NCBI RefSeq assembly: GCF_000686025.1
Contig: NZ_JMLQ01000007.1
Span: 186,001 to 250,000, forward strand
From: Rhodococcus sp. UNC23MFCrub1.1
GTDB lineage: Bacteria > Actinomycetota > Actinomycetes > Mycobacteriales > Mycobacteriaceae
DNA: 64,000 bases
Reading direction: 5' to 3'
A program made the position numbers and the translations under genes. The notes under the pieces are model-generated. The model was not told where the DNA came from. It saw nothing but the letters and a program-made list of their open reading frames with translations, and made no database searches. Below are positions 50,678 to 61,973 of the stretch, piece by piece (the first letter of the stretch is position 1; the number at the start of each line of letters is the position of its first letter).

Positions 50678-51478
50678 TCAGTCGCACCGAGCGGACATAC
50701 CGCCGTCGACGATGATCTCGGTCCCCGTGATGAACCGAGCTTCGTCCGAAGCCAGGAACAGTGCCACGTTGGCGGTGTCCCGACCGTCGCCCATGAACCC
50801 GATGGGTATGCGGGCAAGTCGCTGCTCCAGCAATGTCTCCACGTCGCCACCGGAGCGCTGTCCGGCGAGCCGCACCTCGACCATCGGTGTGTGCAGCTGT
50901 CCGGGAACGACCGTGTTCGCCCGGATGCCGGACGGCGCGTATTGCACGGCGACCGACCGGGTGAAGGCGATGACGCCGGCCTTGGACGCGGCGTAGGCGG
51001 CCTGGGCAGCGCCGGTCCAGCGAATGCCGGACGTCGACGCGGTGTTGACGATCGATCCCGCGCCGGCGCTCTTCATGTGCGGCAGAACGTGCTTGCATGT
51101 CAGGAAGGTCGTGGTGAGGTTGAATTCGAGCTGCTTGTTCCACTCTTCCTCGGTCATTTCGACCGGCCCACCGGCGCGAGATCCACCGACGTTGTTCACC
51201 AGCACATCGATTCTGCCGACCTCGTCGATGCATCGCGTCACGACCTCGGCCACTGCGCGCGTGTCCGTGACGTCGCACTGGAGGGGAACGATCGATCCTG
51301 CGGGACCGTCGGATCGCTCCACTGTCTCGTTGAGGGCATCGATGTTCAGATCGACCGCATAGACGGTGGCGCCCTCCTGCGCGAAGCGGACGGCGGATGC
51401 TCGGCCGTTACCCCAGCCCGGCCCGACGCTGCCCGCTCCTGTCACCAGGGCGACTCTGCCTTCCAACCGACCGGTCAT
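50678..51478 (-). CDS. SDR-family oxidoreductase
   Basis: A 266-aa SDR. It has a modified glycine motif TGAGSVGPGWGNGRA (longer than the usual TGxxxGIG, with GNG in place of the third Gly), VYAVDLN suggesting NAD preference, NNVGG, catalytic Ser in VNTASTSG and AAYAASKAGVIAFTRS. The TGAGSVGPGWGNG type occurs in a distinct actinobacterial/proteobacterial SDR group acting in aromatic and alicyclic acid catabolism. The ATG overlaps the stop of the carboxymuconolactone-decarboxylase-like gene (ATGA). Confidence 0.85.
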   Translation of the reverse strand: MTGRLEGRVALVTGAGSVGPGWGNGRASAVRFAQEGATVYAVDLNIDALNETVERSDGPAGSIVPLQCDVTDTRAVAEVVTRCIDEVGRIDVLVNNVGGSRAGGPVEMTEEEWNKQLEFNLTTTFLTCKHVLPHMKSAGAGSIVNTASTSGIRWTGAAQAAYAASKAGVIAFTRSVAVQYAPSGIRANTVVPGQLHTPMVEVRLAGQRSGGDVETLLEQRLARIPIGFMGDGRDTANVALFLASDEARFITGTEIIVDGGMSARCD

Positions 51479-52026
51479 ACCGTCACGTCACTTTCTGTCG
51501 GTTCACGTGTAGTTGTCGGCTCGGTCTGGCCGACATGGAGAGCGACGAGGAATCGGGACACCATGTTGTACGCCGCGATGGTTCCCGTCAGTTCGACGAG
51601 CTGCTGTGTGCCCAGGAGGTCGTGGACAGCTCTGCTCAGATCGTCGGACACCGCCACCGATCGCGTCATCGCGTCGGTGTACTGCAGGACGAGCAAGTGG
51701 TCCTCGGCCAGGGGAGCAGTGTCCGCCCCGAGTTCCAACGCCGAAACTTGCTGCTCCGACAGACCTTCCGCGCGGGCGAGGGGAGCGTGGGCACGCCATT
51801 CGTACGCAGCACCGTTCAGCGCCGCGATCCGGCAGATCGCGAGCTCCCGGAGCGAGCCAGGCAAGGTCATACTGGATCTGACGGCACCGAGCAGTGCGTT
51901 CCACCCGTCCGCGAACGGCTCGTTATGCAGCAGCGCCTCGTCGAGCGGGGTGAGATGACCGCCTCGTCGTGTCCGGACTCGTTCGGCTACATCGCTGTCA
52001 CTCGCAGCGGGGGGCACCCTGGCCAA
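51475..52026 (-). CDS. Carboxymuconolactone decarboxylase-family protein
   Basis: A 183-aa AhpD-like helical protein. LRELAICRIAALNGAAYEWRAHAPLARAEGLSEQQV is the family core; the position of the redox CxxC of AhpD is occupied by EWRAH, so this is of the non-peroxidase (CMD-like) subgroup with Tyr-Glu-Trp-x-x-His. These proteins appear in ring-cleavage or lactone pathways. It is first in a two-gene unit with the SDR. The 126 bp upstream separate it from the co-directional FadB/J-type gene and show no operator. Confidence 0.82.
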   Translation of the reverse strand: MARVPPAASDSDVAERVRTRRGGHLTPLDEALLHNEPFADGWNALLGAVRSSMTLPGSLRELAICRIAALNGAAYEWRAHAPLARAEGLSEQQVSALELGADTAPLAEDHLLVLQYTDAMTRSVAVSDDLSRAVHDLLGTQQLVELTGTIAAYNMVSRFLVALHVGQTEPTTTREPTESDVTV

Positions 52027-52152
52027 TGGTCTGTCGTCCTTTCTGGCACTGAATCAGCACCGAGAGCAAGTGGCTCGTCAACGCGTGGTCGATGTCCTTC
52101 GAGCGCTCCGGGGCACGCCGAGGCGGTTGAATGCGTCCCGAATGTCTTTTGC

Positions 52153-54215
<2,063 letters not shown>

Positions 54216-54219
<4 letters not shown>

Positions 54220-55379
54220 CGGGCGGCTTCCGGCTTGGGCAGGCGCTGGCTGAACTTGCGGTCGAACACTTCCTCGGCGATGCGGTTCTTGAGCATCTCG
54301 AGCGATCCTCCGGCGATCATCCAGCCGCGGGTGCGTCTCATGCAGTATTCGACGAGGGACTCCGAGCTGTACCCGAGGGCTCCCATCGCCTGCATCGCCT
54401 CGTTCGCGGCGAGGAAGCCGGCCTCGTTGGCGGCGAGCTTGGCCACGGAGGTTTCGTAGGCGGAGGGCAGGCCGGCTTCCGCATTGCGGACCGCACGCTC
54501 GAGCAGTAGGTCCGCGCCGTCGAGCGCCACGGCAACCTCGGCGAACTTCCACTGCAGTCCCTGGAATTCGTTGAGGGTGCGACCGAACTGCGTGCGGTCG
54601 CTGACGTGCGCGCGCGCAGTGTCGAATGCCAGGCGCCCCAGAGCCAGTGCGCGGGAGGCATTTCCGATGCGCTCGACGTTGAATCCGCTCATCTGCTTCT
54701 TGAACCCGCCGGGGCCGAGCAGCACGTTCTCCCGTGGTACGTACACGTCGTCGAAGTAGAGCTGGCACCACTGCTCACCGCTCATGTAGTTCGACGGCTT
54801 CCCGAATGTCAGACCGGCCGTTCCCCGCTCGACGAGGACGGAGCCGATGTTCCGTGTGCCCGGCCCGAAGCGGACGTAGACGAGGAAGAGTGTGGCGTCG
54901 ACGCTGTGCGTACCCCAGATCTTGGTCCCGTTCAGGCGGTAGCCGTCGCCGTCCTCGGTCACGGAGGTCTCGAGTTCGGTCGCAGCGGAGCCTGCACCGG
55001 GCTCGCTCATTCCGAGGCTGATCAGGGCGTTGCCCGAGAGCAGATCCGGGAGGTACTTGCGCTTCTGCTCGTCGGTTCCGAACTCGGCGAAGGTGCGGAT
55101 GGCCCCGAAGTTTCCGGCTTGCAGAATGTCTGCGCTCTTGGGGCAGTGTTGCGCGACTTCCTGGATGACGGCGACGGCGTCGGCGAGAGTGGCGCCCTGG
55201 CCGCCGTCCTTCTCGGCGATGGTCAGCCCCAGCAGCTCCTGGCCCCCGAGCAACCGTGCGATGTCCCAGGAGTAGGCCGGATCGTGAGCACGCTCGAGCG
55301 CTCCGTCGGCGAGATGCCGGGCAGAGAACGCCCGTACCGAGTCGACGAGAGCTGCGCGGTCGTTGAGTACTGCAGTCAT
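54216..55379 (-). CDS. Acyl-CoA dehydrogenase
   Basis: A 387-aa flavoprotein. LLGLTIAEKDGGQGATLADAV is the N-terminal signature; ISLGMSEPGAGSAATELETSV is acyl-CoA dehydrogenase motif 1; RTQFGRTLNEFQGLQWKFAEVAVALDGADLL is the FAD-binding helix. The usual base position before GGS in the C-terminal MIAGGSLEMLKNRIAEEVF is not Glu, so the base is probably elsewhere, as in isovaleryl-CoA-type enzymes. Electrons would pass to ETF. It is first of the pair with the FadB/J-type gene; a TCTATAGA core lies 20 bp upstream of the ATG. Confidence 0.9.
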
Positions 55380-55399
55380 GACTGTTCCTAACTCGATGA

Positions 55400-55407
55400 T
55401 CTATAGA
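55400..55407. promoter_or_regulatory. TCTATAGA core upstream of the acyl-CoA dehydrogenase
   Basis: The 8-bp palindrome TCTATAGA, the invariant core of the elements at 47905-47930 and 61095-61120, occurs 20 bp before the acyl-CoA dehydrogenase ATG. The flanking bases do not match the longer consensus, so this is a weaker candidate site for the same GntR regulator. Confidence 0.35.
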
Positions 55408-55446
55408 GGAGAAGGGTGGGCTCCGCCGCTGGTCGTGTCGACCGAC

Positions 55447-56589
55447 TCAGCCCATGTAGTTGAACGCCTGCTTCCACCATTCCTCGTCACGAGCGGCGAA
55501 CTCGTTGTACTGCTCTTCGGTGAAGAGGTGGAACTGCGGCGAGTCCGCTTGCGGGAGCTGATACTTACCGCCGGCTTTGACCGGCTCCATGTCGGTGCGA
55601 GCGGGGACGAACCCTTGAGAGGCGGCGAAACCCTGTCCCGACTTGGACATCGTCCAGTTCATGAACACCTGGGCGGCGGGATTCTCGAGGCCGTTCGCGG
55701 TCATGCCCATGAGGTTCTCGGAGGCGGAGACGCCCTTGTCCGGGATGACCAGTTCGATGGGGGCTCCGGCGAGTTCGGCCGCGAAGGCGTTGTTGAAGCT
55801 CAGGGATGCGATCGAGATCTCGCCGCGGGCCAGCGCATCGACCTCGGTGGAGGTCGAGTCGAAGATGCGTGGGTTCTGTCGACCCTGCTGCTGGAGGAAT
55901 TCGCGTCCGAGGGTGTCGATCTGAAAGTGCGCCAACGCGTTCAGGGTTCCGCCGGTGGTGACGGCGACGACTCCGAGCTTGCCCGCGTACTTGGGATCGA
56001 TGAGGTCCTCCCACTGGGTGGGCTGGTTCTCCTCGATGATCGCGTCGTTGTAACCCATGGCGTTGACGAAGTAGTAGCAGTTCAGATACGTGTCGCGGAC
56101 GCCGGTGTTCTGTTCGCGCAGCAGCTCGTCGAAGGGTGTCGTGTAGGAGACGAAGACCCCCTGCTCGGCGAACTCGCTCGCGACGCGGGGGTCGGTGACG
56201 CGAGCGATGTCGGCGCCCAGTTTGCCGGCGCCCTGTTCGGAGAGCACCCGCTCGGCGAGCTTGTTGGTGGGGAGCCGCGTCAGCTCGATGTCGAGCCCGG
56301 TCTCCTGCTTGAACCGCGCGGCGGTGAGATCCTCGGCTTCCTTGCCCGTTCCGGAGTAGAGCTTGACCACACCTCCCTGCGCGGCGTCCCAGAGGGCCTT
56401 GTCCGCGACGAGTTCGCCGTCGATGACAAGGCCATTGCTGGTGTCGACGTCGGAGGGAGGCAACAACTCCCGGGCTTGTTCGTCCTTGCCGCCGCCTTCC
56501 TGACCGCAGGCGGTCAGGGTCACCGCGAGTGCGGTGACTGCCACGAGGGCGCCGGCGGCGCGGGTGATGCGCCGGGTTCGAGTGATCAC
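55447..56589 (-). CDS. ABC transporter substrate-binding lipoprotein (Fe3+/organic-anion type)
   Basis: A 380-aa exported binding protein. The GTG at 56589 gives a signal ending in lipobox LTAC (VTALAVTLTACGQEG). VVKLYSGTGKEAEDLTAARFKQETGLDIEL is the opening of the AfuA/FbpA-like cluster (type 2 periplasmic fold), and INCYYF-like NCYYFVNAMGYND plus WEDLIDPKYAGKLGV are typical of that group. Members bind Fe3+, thiamine, phosphonates or carboxylates. An in-frame ATG at 56622 is an alternative start. The catabolic neighbours favour an organic anion over iron; this is inference. Confidence 0.88.
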   Translation of the reverse strand: MITRTRRITRAAGALVAVTALAVTLTACGQEGGGKDEQARELLPPSDVDTSNGLVIDGELVADKALWDAAQGGVVKLYSGTGKEAEDLTAARFKQETGLDIELTRLPTNKLAERVLSEQGAGKLGADIARVTDPRVASEFAEQGVFVSYTTPFDELLREQNTGVRDTYLNCYYFVNAMGYNDAIIEENQPTQWEDLIDPKYAGKLGVVAVTTGGTLNALAHFQIDTLGREFLQQQGRQNPRIFDSTSTEVDALARGEISIASLSFNNAFAAELAGAPIELVIPDKGVSASENLMGMTANGLENPAAQVFMNWTMSKSGQGFAASQGFVPARTDMEPVKAGGKYQLPQADSPQFHLFTEEQYNEFAARDEEWWKQAFNYMG

Positions 56590-56614
56590 GGAAGTACCTT
56601 TCGGGCCGGGTGTC

Positions 56615-58393
56615 TCAGGCATGGCCGGTTCCGCTCTTCGCGCCGATCCGGCGTGGAAGGTAGCTGAGAACGAACATGATGGCGCAGTAGATGAGCGCCA
56701 TGGCCGATGCCTCGCGAAGTGCGCCGCCGTTCTCGAACTGGTCGTAGATGGCGATCGAGAGGATGCGCGTGTCGGTGGTGTAGAGGAAGAGCGGGACGGT
56801 CAACTCGCGCATGCTGAGCATCAACAGCATGAGGAAGGTGGAGGACACGGCCACTCGGAGCAACGGAATGGTGACGAACGAGATCGCGCGAGAGCGTCTC
56901 GCTCCCAACAGTACTGCGCTGTCCTCGAGGTCGCGATCGGTGGACTGAATCGCGGCGGCGATGCCGCGGAATCCCTGGGGCATCTGCACTGCGAGGAAAC
57001 CGATGATCAGGACCCACAACGTTCCGTACACGGGGACGGGCATGACCAGCCAGGTCCACAGCAGACCGATGCCGAGCACGATGGCCGGGATGGCGAGCGG
57101 CACCATGGACAGTGCTTCGAGCAGGCCGCGGGCGTAAGAGCTGGTGCGGTACACCGTGTATCCCACGAGGAACGCCAGAATGGTTCCGCCGGCGGCGGCC
57201 ATCACCGACACGAGCACGCTGTTGGTGGCCGCGGTGCGGAAGACGTCGGAAGAGAAGACGTCGGCGAACGAGGTGATGTCGAGTGCACCCGGCTCGGTGA
57301 GACTGCCGAACGACTGCATGTACGGGGAACTGCGAATGGCGGAGAGGAAGAGCGCAAGCAGTGGTAGCACGATCGCGAGGGTGAAGTACAGCAGTGCGAG
57401 CACCAGCGCGGGTGTGCGGAGCTTGCCGAGGTCGAGTGTGCGCGCCTTGACGCCCTTGCCCGACACCGTGGTGTACGAGCGCTTCGCCAAGACTTTCCGC
57501 TGCACGATGGTGATGGCGATGACGGCCGCGACCAGGACGATTGCGATGACCGATGCCTCGTTGCCGCGCGAGGGCGAAGTGTTCATCAGGCGGTAGATGA
57601 AGGTGGGGAGCGTGTCGATCTGCCCGGGGGTGGCCAGGACCTGAGCCACCGGAAAGTTCTCCAGGATGAGAATGAACATCAGAAGGCCGGAGCCGAGAAT
57701 GGCCGGCAGTGCGAGCGGAGTGGTGACCGACCGGATGGTGCGCCAGGTCGAGGCGCCGTGGACGCTGGAGGCGTCCTCGAGGTCGGGGTTCATCAGCGAC
57801 ATCGACGCGTGGATCAGCAGGAATGCGTAGGGCGCGTAGTACATCGCGAACACCATGACCACACCGCCCATGGAGTACATGTTGACCGGGCTTCCCATGC
57901 CGAGGTCGCGGAAGCCGACGTTGATCAGTCCGGCGCCGGGGCTGCCGAGAATGGACCAGGCCAGGGCTCCGACGTACGAGGGCAGGAACATCGGCATGAG
58001 TCCGATGAGGAAGACGAAGGACTTGCCGCGGACGTTGGTGCGGGCGGCGATGAACGCCAAGAATCCGCCGATCAACAGTGCCAGCACCGTAGCGGCGAAG
58101 GCGATGATCAAGGAATTGATCGTGGCGCCGAGGACACCCGCTTCGAGGAGGACGTCGACGTTCTTCAGGGTCAGGTCGAAGGAGATGCTGCCAGGGCGCG
58201 GGACGGTGTCGCTGAAGGCGGCCAGCAGGACGAATCCGGCGGGGACCAGGACGAGGAACGCGACGACGAGGAGCAGTGGGAGGCTGGCGATCTTCCCACG
58301 CCGACCGATCTTGTTATTGCGCTTGCGCGGGGGCAGGGGCGCAGGAAGCGGGCCCGGTGCCGGGGCCGCTTTTTCGAGAACGGAATGGCTCAT
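56615..58393 (-). CDS. ABC transporter permease, two fused transmembrane domains (FbpB-like)
   Basis: A 592-aa membrane protein with about twelve hydrophobic segments. Each half carries an EAA-type loop: EDASSVHGASTWRTIRSVTTPLALPAI and EDSAVLLGARRSRAISFVTIPLLRVAV, which dock with the ATPase. The tandem layout is that of FbpB/AfuB permeases. The ATG overlaps the ATPase stop (ATGA). A Pro-rich, basic N-terminus of about 40 residues precedes the first membrane span. Confidence 0.9.
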   Translation of the reverse strand: MSHSVLEKAAPAPGPLPAPLPPRKRNNKIGRRGKIASLPLLLVVAFLVLVPAGFVLLAAFSDTVPRPGSISFDLTLKNVDVLLEAGVLGATINSLIIAFAATVLALLIGGFLAFIAARTNVRGKSFVFLIGLMPMFLPSYVGALAWSILGSPGAGLINVGFRDLGMGSPVNMYSMGGVVMVFAMYYAPYAFLLIHASMSLMNPDLEDASSVHGASTWRTIRSVTTPLALPAILGSGLLMFILILENFPVAQVLATPGQIDTLPTFIYRLMNTSPSRGNEASVIAIVLVAAVIAITIVQRKVLAKRSYTTVSGKGVKARTLDLGKLRTPALVLALLYFTLAIVLPLLALFLSAIRSSPYMQSFGSLTEPGALDITSFADVFSSDVFRTAATNSVLVSVMAAAGGTILAFLVGYTVYRTSSYARGLLEALSMVPLAIPAIVLGIGLLWTWLVMPVPVYGTLWVLIIGFLAVQMPQGFRGIAAAIQSTDRDLEDSAVLLGARRSRAISFVTIPLLRVAVSSTFLMLLMLSMRELTVPLFLYTTDTRILSIAIYDQFENGGALREASAMALIYCAIMFVLSYLPRRIGAKSGTGHA

Positions 58394-59526
58394 GCCGCCA
58401 CCGCCGACCGGGTGTCGGCGATCGGCGCCTCGTCGGGCAGCACCTTGACCGCGTTCGCGGCAATGGTGACTTTCACCCGTGCTCCGTGTGCGAGAACTCC
58501 GTCGGTGGGCGGTGCGCAGACGGCGTCGAGCTGTAGGCCGCCGTCGAGTGTCACCTTGCACCGGATCGTTGCGCCCTGGAAGACCGCGATCTCGACGACT
58601 CCGTCGAGCACGTTGCTCTCCGACGAGGACTGTGCGGCTGCGGCGTCCCGCGGGTGGTCGAGGGTGACCGTGATGTCCTCGGGTCGGATGCAGGCACTCG
58701 CGGCAACGGCGGGGACATCGTGGACCGAGGCGAGAACGACGGACGAGCCGGCGAGCTGCAGTGCACGCGGTGTCGAGCCGGCGGTCACCGGGAAGACATT
58801 GGTAACTCCCAGGAAGCTCGCGATCGACGCACTCACCGGGGAGCCGTAGATCTGTTCAGGGGTGCCGAGTTGGCTGATCCGACCTGCCTGCATGATCGCG
58901 ATGCGATCGGCGAGGGCGAGCGCCTCCTGCTGATCGTGGGTGACGTAGAGGCTCGTCAGGCCTCGTTCGGTCTGGATCCTGCGCAGCTCGACGCGGAGGT
59001 CGTCACGCAGTCGGGCATCGAGGTTTGACAGGGGCTCGTCGAGCAGGAGAACGCTCGGGGACATGGCCATCGATCTCGCCAGGGCGACGCGCTGCATCTG
59101 GCCGCCGGAGAGCATGCTCGCTCCCCTGTCCGCGAGGTGCGCCAAACCTACGAGTTCGAGGACGTCGAGGGCTTCCTGGCGGCGCTTCGATCGGGCGACG
59201 CCCTTCATCTTGAGAGGGAACGCGACATTCTCCAGAACTGTCTTGTGCGGCCATACCGCGTACGACTGGAACACCATGCCGACATTGCGCTTGTACACCG
59301 GGACCACGCGCCCGGAGTTGCCGTCGAAGACGGTCTTGTCGCCGATGGAGATCGTGCCGCCGGTGGGCATCTCCAGCCCGGCGATGCACCGCATGGTGCT
59401 GGTCTTGCCGCAGCCCGATTCGCCGAGCAGCACCACCGACTCGCCGTCGGGAATGATCAGATCGAGGCTCTTGATCGCCACGAAATCGCCGTAGGCGAGT
59501 TCGAGGTCGTGCACTGCAACCTCCAT
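58390..59526 (-). CDS. ABC transporter ATP-binding protein (FbpC/PotA-like)
   Basis: A 378-aa ATPase. Walker A LLGESGCGKTSTMRCIAGLE, Q-loop GMVFQSYAVWPHKTVLENV, signature MLSGGQMQRVALARSMA, Walker B LLLDEPLSNLDARLRDDLRVE and the H-loop YVTHDQQEALALADR are complete. The C-terminal about 130 residues form the TOBE domain. It energises the adjacent permease. It is first of the three transporter genes and lies 67 bp downstream of the MmgE/PrpD gene on the same strand. Confidence 0.92.
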   Translation of the reverse strand: MEVAVHDLELAYGDFVAIKSLDLIIPDGESVVLLGESGCGKTSTMRCIAGLEMPTGGTISIGDKTVFDGNSGRVVPVYKRNVGMVFQSYAVWPHKTVLENVAFPLKMKGVARSKRRQEALDVLELVGLAHLADRGASMLSGGQMQRVALARSMAMSPSVLLLDEPLSNLDARLRDDLRVELRRIQTERGLTSLYVTHDQQEALALADRIAIMQAGRISQLGTPEQIYGSPVSASIASFLGVTNVFPVTAGSTPRALQLAGSSVVLASVHDVPAVAASACIRPEDITVTLDHPRDAAAAQSSSESNVLDGVVEIAVFQGATIRCKVTLDGGLQLDAVCAPPTDGVLAHGARVKVTIAANAVKVLPDEAPIADTRSAVAA

Positions 59527-59593
59527 GAGAGGGCCTTCCTGTGTTCGGGCGCGAGCCCCGATGAGCGTGAGTGGGTCGAGTTCGGTGAGGCGG

Positions 59594-60985
59594 TCAGGCG
59601 AGGGTCGGGGAAGACCGCACGGCGGCGTCGAGGTCGTCGAGGAACGCCAGTGAGTCGAAGTTCCAGCACGATTCGATGAGTGTCTTGGCACCGTCGGCTC
59701 CGATGAGGGGCTCGACGAGTCCGCGGGCCTTGACCTCGAGGTCGGCGTCCGACATCGGGTTGGTGGGCTCGCCGTAGGGCTGCTCGACGCGGTGGCGGTA
59801 CGTTGCGCCGTCCGCGGTGGTGACGGTGACCTCGGCCGGTCGCCCCGTCTTCGGGTAGGACGCGTCCGCCGCCTCGTCGAGCCGCACGATGATTTTGTCC
59901 ATCAGGGACACGATCTGTGCGTCGTGGCGGGTCGGCTGCGCGAAGTCGGTCATCGTCACCGAGCCGCGCACCGCGGCGACGGCGACGGTGAACGGAAGGC
60001 TCAGTTGCGCCTGTAGCACGGTGTCGAGCACCCGGCCGGCATGGCGTGTGGCGATGGCGAACGTGCCCACCTCGATCGAGGCGATGGAGTCGGGATCGAT
60101 GCCGTGTTCCTCGCGCAGCACCACCATCGCGTCGATCGCGCCGTGCAGGTGGCGGCAGCACGGGTAGGGCTTGACGTAGGTGCGCAGAAGCACCCACTCC
60201 TCCCCCAGTCCTCGCGTGACGGTGTCGGCGAACCAGTCCGTTCCTTCCTCGCCGGCGTAGGCGGCGAAGTAGCCGTCGCGGCCCTCGAGAATGGTGGTGG
60301 GCCCGGTCAGGCCGGCATCGGCGAGATCAGCGCTGGCGATACCGTCGCGTGCCGCCTTACCGGGGTGGAACCGCTTGATCTCTGCCGACCCACCGAGGAA
60401 CTCGAAGACGCCGCTGGCGTGCGACCCCGCGATACCGAGTGCGTTCGCCACCCGGTCGACGTCGAGCTCGAGCAGAACCGCAACGGCCGCGGCCGCGCCG
60501 AAGACGCCGGCGACCGGCGTGTTGTGGAAGTGCCGGTTGCGGGTGGCCGGGTGGCCGGCGTCCGCGAGGCGGCAGGCCAGTTCCATGCCGATGGCCGCGG
60601 CGCGCAGTACCCGGGGCCCGTCGATTCCCCGTTCCTGGGCTACGGCGAAGACGGCGGGAAAGACAACGGAGGTCGGGTGCATCGATCCCGGGGTGTAGCC
60701 CTCGTCGGACTCGATGCCGTGTCCGTTGGTGCCGTTGAGCAGCGCGGCGCCCAGAGCGGAGGTCCGGCCGTGGCCGATCGCCGTTGACGTCGATCCGGAG
60801 TAGGACCGCGCGACATGGGTTCCGACGGCCCGCGAGACCTCGCCGACCGCGCTCGCGCTGACACCGGCTAGATGGTCGAGCAGCATCCGGCGGACGTGGT
60901 GATCGAGTGCGTCGGGCAGGTCGAGGGCACTCTGGCGCACGATCCACTCCGCGACGGTGCGGGTGAGGTTCTCGTGTGAGCTCAT
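59594..60985 (-). CDS. MmgE/PrpD-family protein
   Basis: A 463-aa protein of the 2-methylcitrate dehydratase/aconitate-decarboxylase/iminodisuccinate-epimerase superfamily. LLDHLAGVSASAVGE, ALLNGTNGHGIESDEGYTPGSMHPTSVVFPAVFA (with the family His/Asp-rich active-site loop), RNRHFHNTPVAGVFGAAAA and VKPYPCCRHLHGAIDA are hallmark segments. The reaction could be dehydration, decarboxylation or epimerisation of a di- or tricarboxylate. It is divergent from the GntR gene and likely co-transcribed with the ABC importer, which suggests that the imported substrate is its substrate or a precursor. Confidence 0.88.
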   Translation of the reverse strand: MSSHENLTRTVAEWIVRQSALDLPDALDHHVRRMLLDHLAGVSASAVGEVSRAVGTHVARSYSGSTSTAIGHGRTSALGAALLNGTNGHGIESDEGYTPGSMHPTSVVFPAVFAVAQERGIDGPRVLRAAAIGMELACRLADAGHPATRNRHFHNTPVAGVFGAAAAVAVLLELDVDRVANALGIAGSHASGVFEFLGGSAEIKRFHPGKAARDGIASADLADAGLTGPTTILEGRDGYFAAYAGEEGTDWFADTVTRGLGEEWVLLRTYVKPYPCCRHLHGAIDAMVVLREEHGIDPDSIASIEVGTFAIATRHAGRVLDTVLQAQLSLPFTVAVAAVRGSVTMTDFAQPTRHDAQIVSLMDKIIVRLDEAADASYPKTGRPAEVTVTTADGATYRHRVEQPYGEPTNPMSDADLEVKARGLVEPLIGADGAKTLIESCWNFDSLAFLDDLDAAVRSSPTLA

Positions 60986-61094
60986 TCGTCTTCTCCGTTA
61001 TCGGTTCGGTGGTCATCGTCTCGCCGAGGCGTGGAGACCGGCGGGCGTTTAGGTGGACGAGGTCCTGATCACACCGTCCAGCGCTGGTGACGCA

Positions 61095-61120
61095 CGTTAC
61101 ACAGTCTATAGAATGTTGTC
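61095..61120 (+). promoter_or_regulatory. TCTATAGA operator, MmgE / GntR divergent region
   Basis: CGTTACACA-G-TCTATAGA-A-T-GT-TGTC occupies 61095-61120 in the divergent region of the MmgE/PrpD and GntR genes. It is 22/26 identical to the minus strand at 47905-47930. A TAGAAT hexamer (61109-61114) inside it could be a -10 box. A second weaker dyad, TCTA-n7-TAGA, follows at 61119-61133. The GntR protein encoded at 61224 is the probable ligand. Confidence 0.65.
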
Positions 61121-61223
61121 TACCGTCGATAGATCGCAGTTTTTTCGCGCCTGGAGACGTACTGTCAACACTCGATGGGGTAGAGACAACAGAACGCAGA
61201 ACACAGAGAGGGAGGGTTCGGAC

Positions 61224-61925
61224 ATGAGTGTCAACAGTTCCGCCCCACCGGTCAGCCGGACGAAGTATGTGGTCGACCGCCTCAAGGAGGACGTCGCCAG
61301 CGGAACCATCAAGCCTGGCGAGCTGATCAAGCAGACGGTCCTGGCCAAGCGCTACGGGGTCAGCGCCACCCCTGTCCGAGAAGCCCTCCGCATGCTCGAG
61401 GCAGACGGCGTGGTGTCCTACGACGCTCACAAAGGGGCGTCCGTCCGAGAGATGACACCGGACACCGCCCGCGATCTGTACCGCCTGCGCGCAGCCGCAG
61501 AGCGGACCGCGGCAGAGATGGCCGTCGAGCGTATGACCCCCCGCGGACTCGATGCCATACGCGCTGCGCACGCCGAGCTTGCCGCTGCCCAGTCGAGCGG
61601 AACCAGTAGTCCCGCCGAGCTGTCGGTGCTCAACCGCGCCTTCCATTTCGCCATCTACCAGCAGACCTCGCCGCTGATCGTGCAGCACCTCGAACTGTTG
61701 TGGGCCCGCTTCACCCCGGGAACCACCGTCTGGCGACGCCCCACGGACGCGGCCGACCTCCAGCACGATCACGACGAGATCCTCGACGCCATCGAGCGCG
61801 GAGATGCCGAGACTGCAGGCCGCCTGACCGCGGAGCACGTCGCCCGGGCGAGCCGCATCCGGGAGAACGAACCGGATCTGCGCGCGGCAGGGCCCGACGA
61901 GAGGGAGAACTTCCCGAATGGCTGA
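61224..61925 (+). CDS. GntR-family regulator (FCD subfamily)
   Basis: A 233-aa regulator. The winged helix spans residues about 12-75: KYVVDRLKEDVASGTIKPGE, then LAKRYGVSATPVREALRMLEADGVV. The C-terminal FCD-like helical domain contains LNRAFHFAIYQQTSP and DLQHDHDEILDAIERGDAETA with the conserved Asn/His metal residues. The ATG at 61224 was chosen; the in-frame upstream codons cover the operator. It probably represses its own promoter, the divergent MmgE-ABC genes, and the thioesterase/CoA-ligase pair through TCTATAGA sites. Confidence 0.9.
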   Translation: MSVNSSAPPVSRTKYVVDRLKEDVASGTIKPGELIKQTVLAKRYGVSATPVREALRMLEADGVVSYDAHKGASVREMTPDTARDLYRLRAAAERTAAEMAVERMTPRGLDAIRAAHAELAAAQSSGTSSPAELSVLNRAFHFAIYQQTSPLIVQHLELLWARFTPGTTVWRRPTDAADLQHDHDEILDAIERGDAETAGRLTAEHVARASRIRENEPDLRAAGPDERENFPNG

Positions 61926-61973
61926 CACCCCGGCCGGTCACAATCGCTGCCCGGCCCGGGGACACACGAGTCG

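Noticed and set aside
55447..59526. An iron-uptake system
   Set aside because: The protein families resemble Fbp/AfuABC, but there are no siderophore or iron-regulated genes and no recognised iron-regulator box nearby; catabolic neighbours make an organic substrate more likely. Not excluded.
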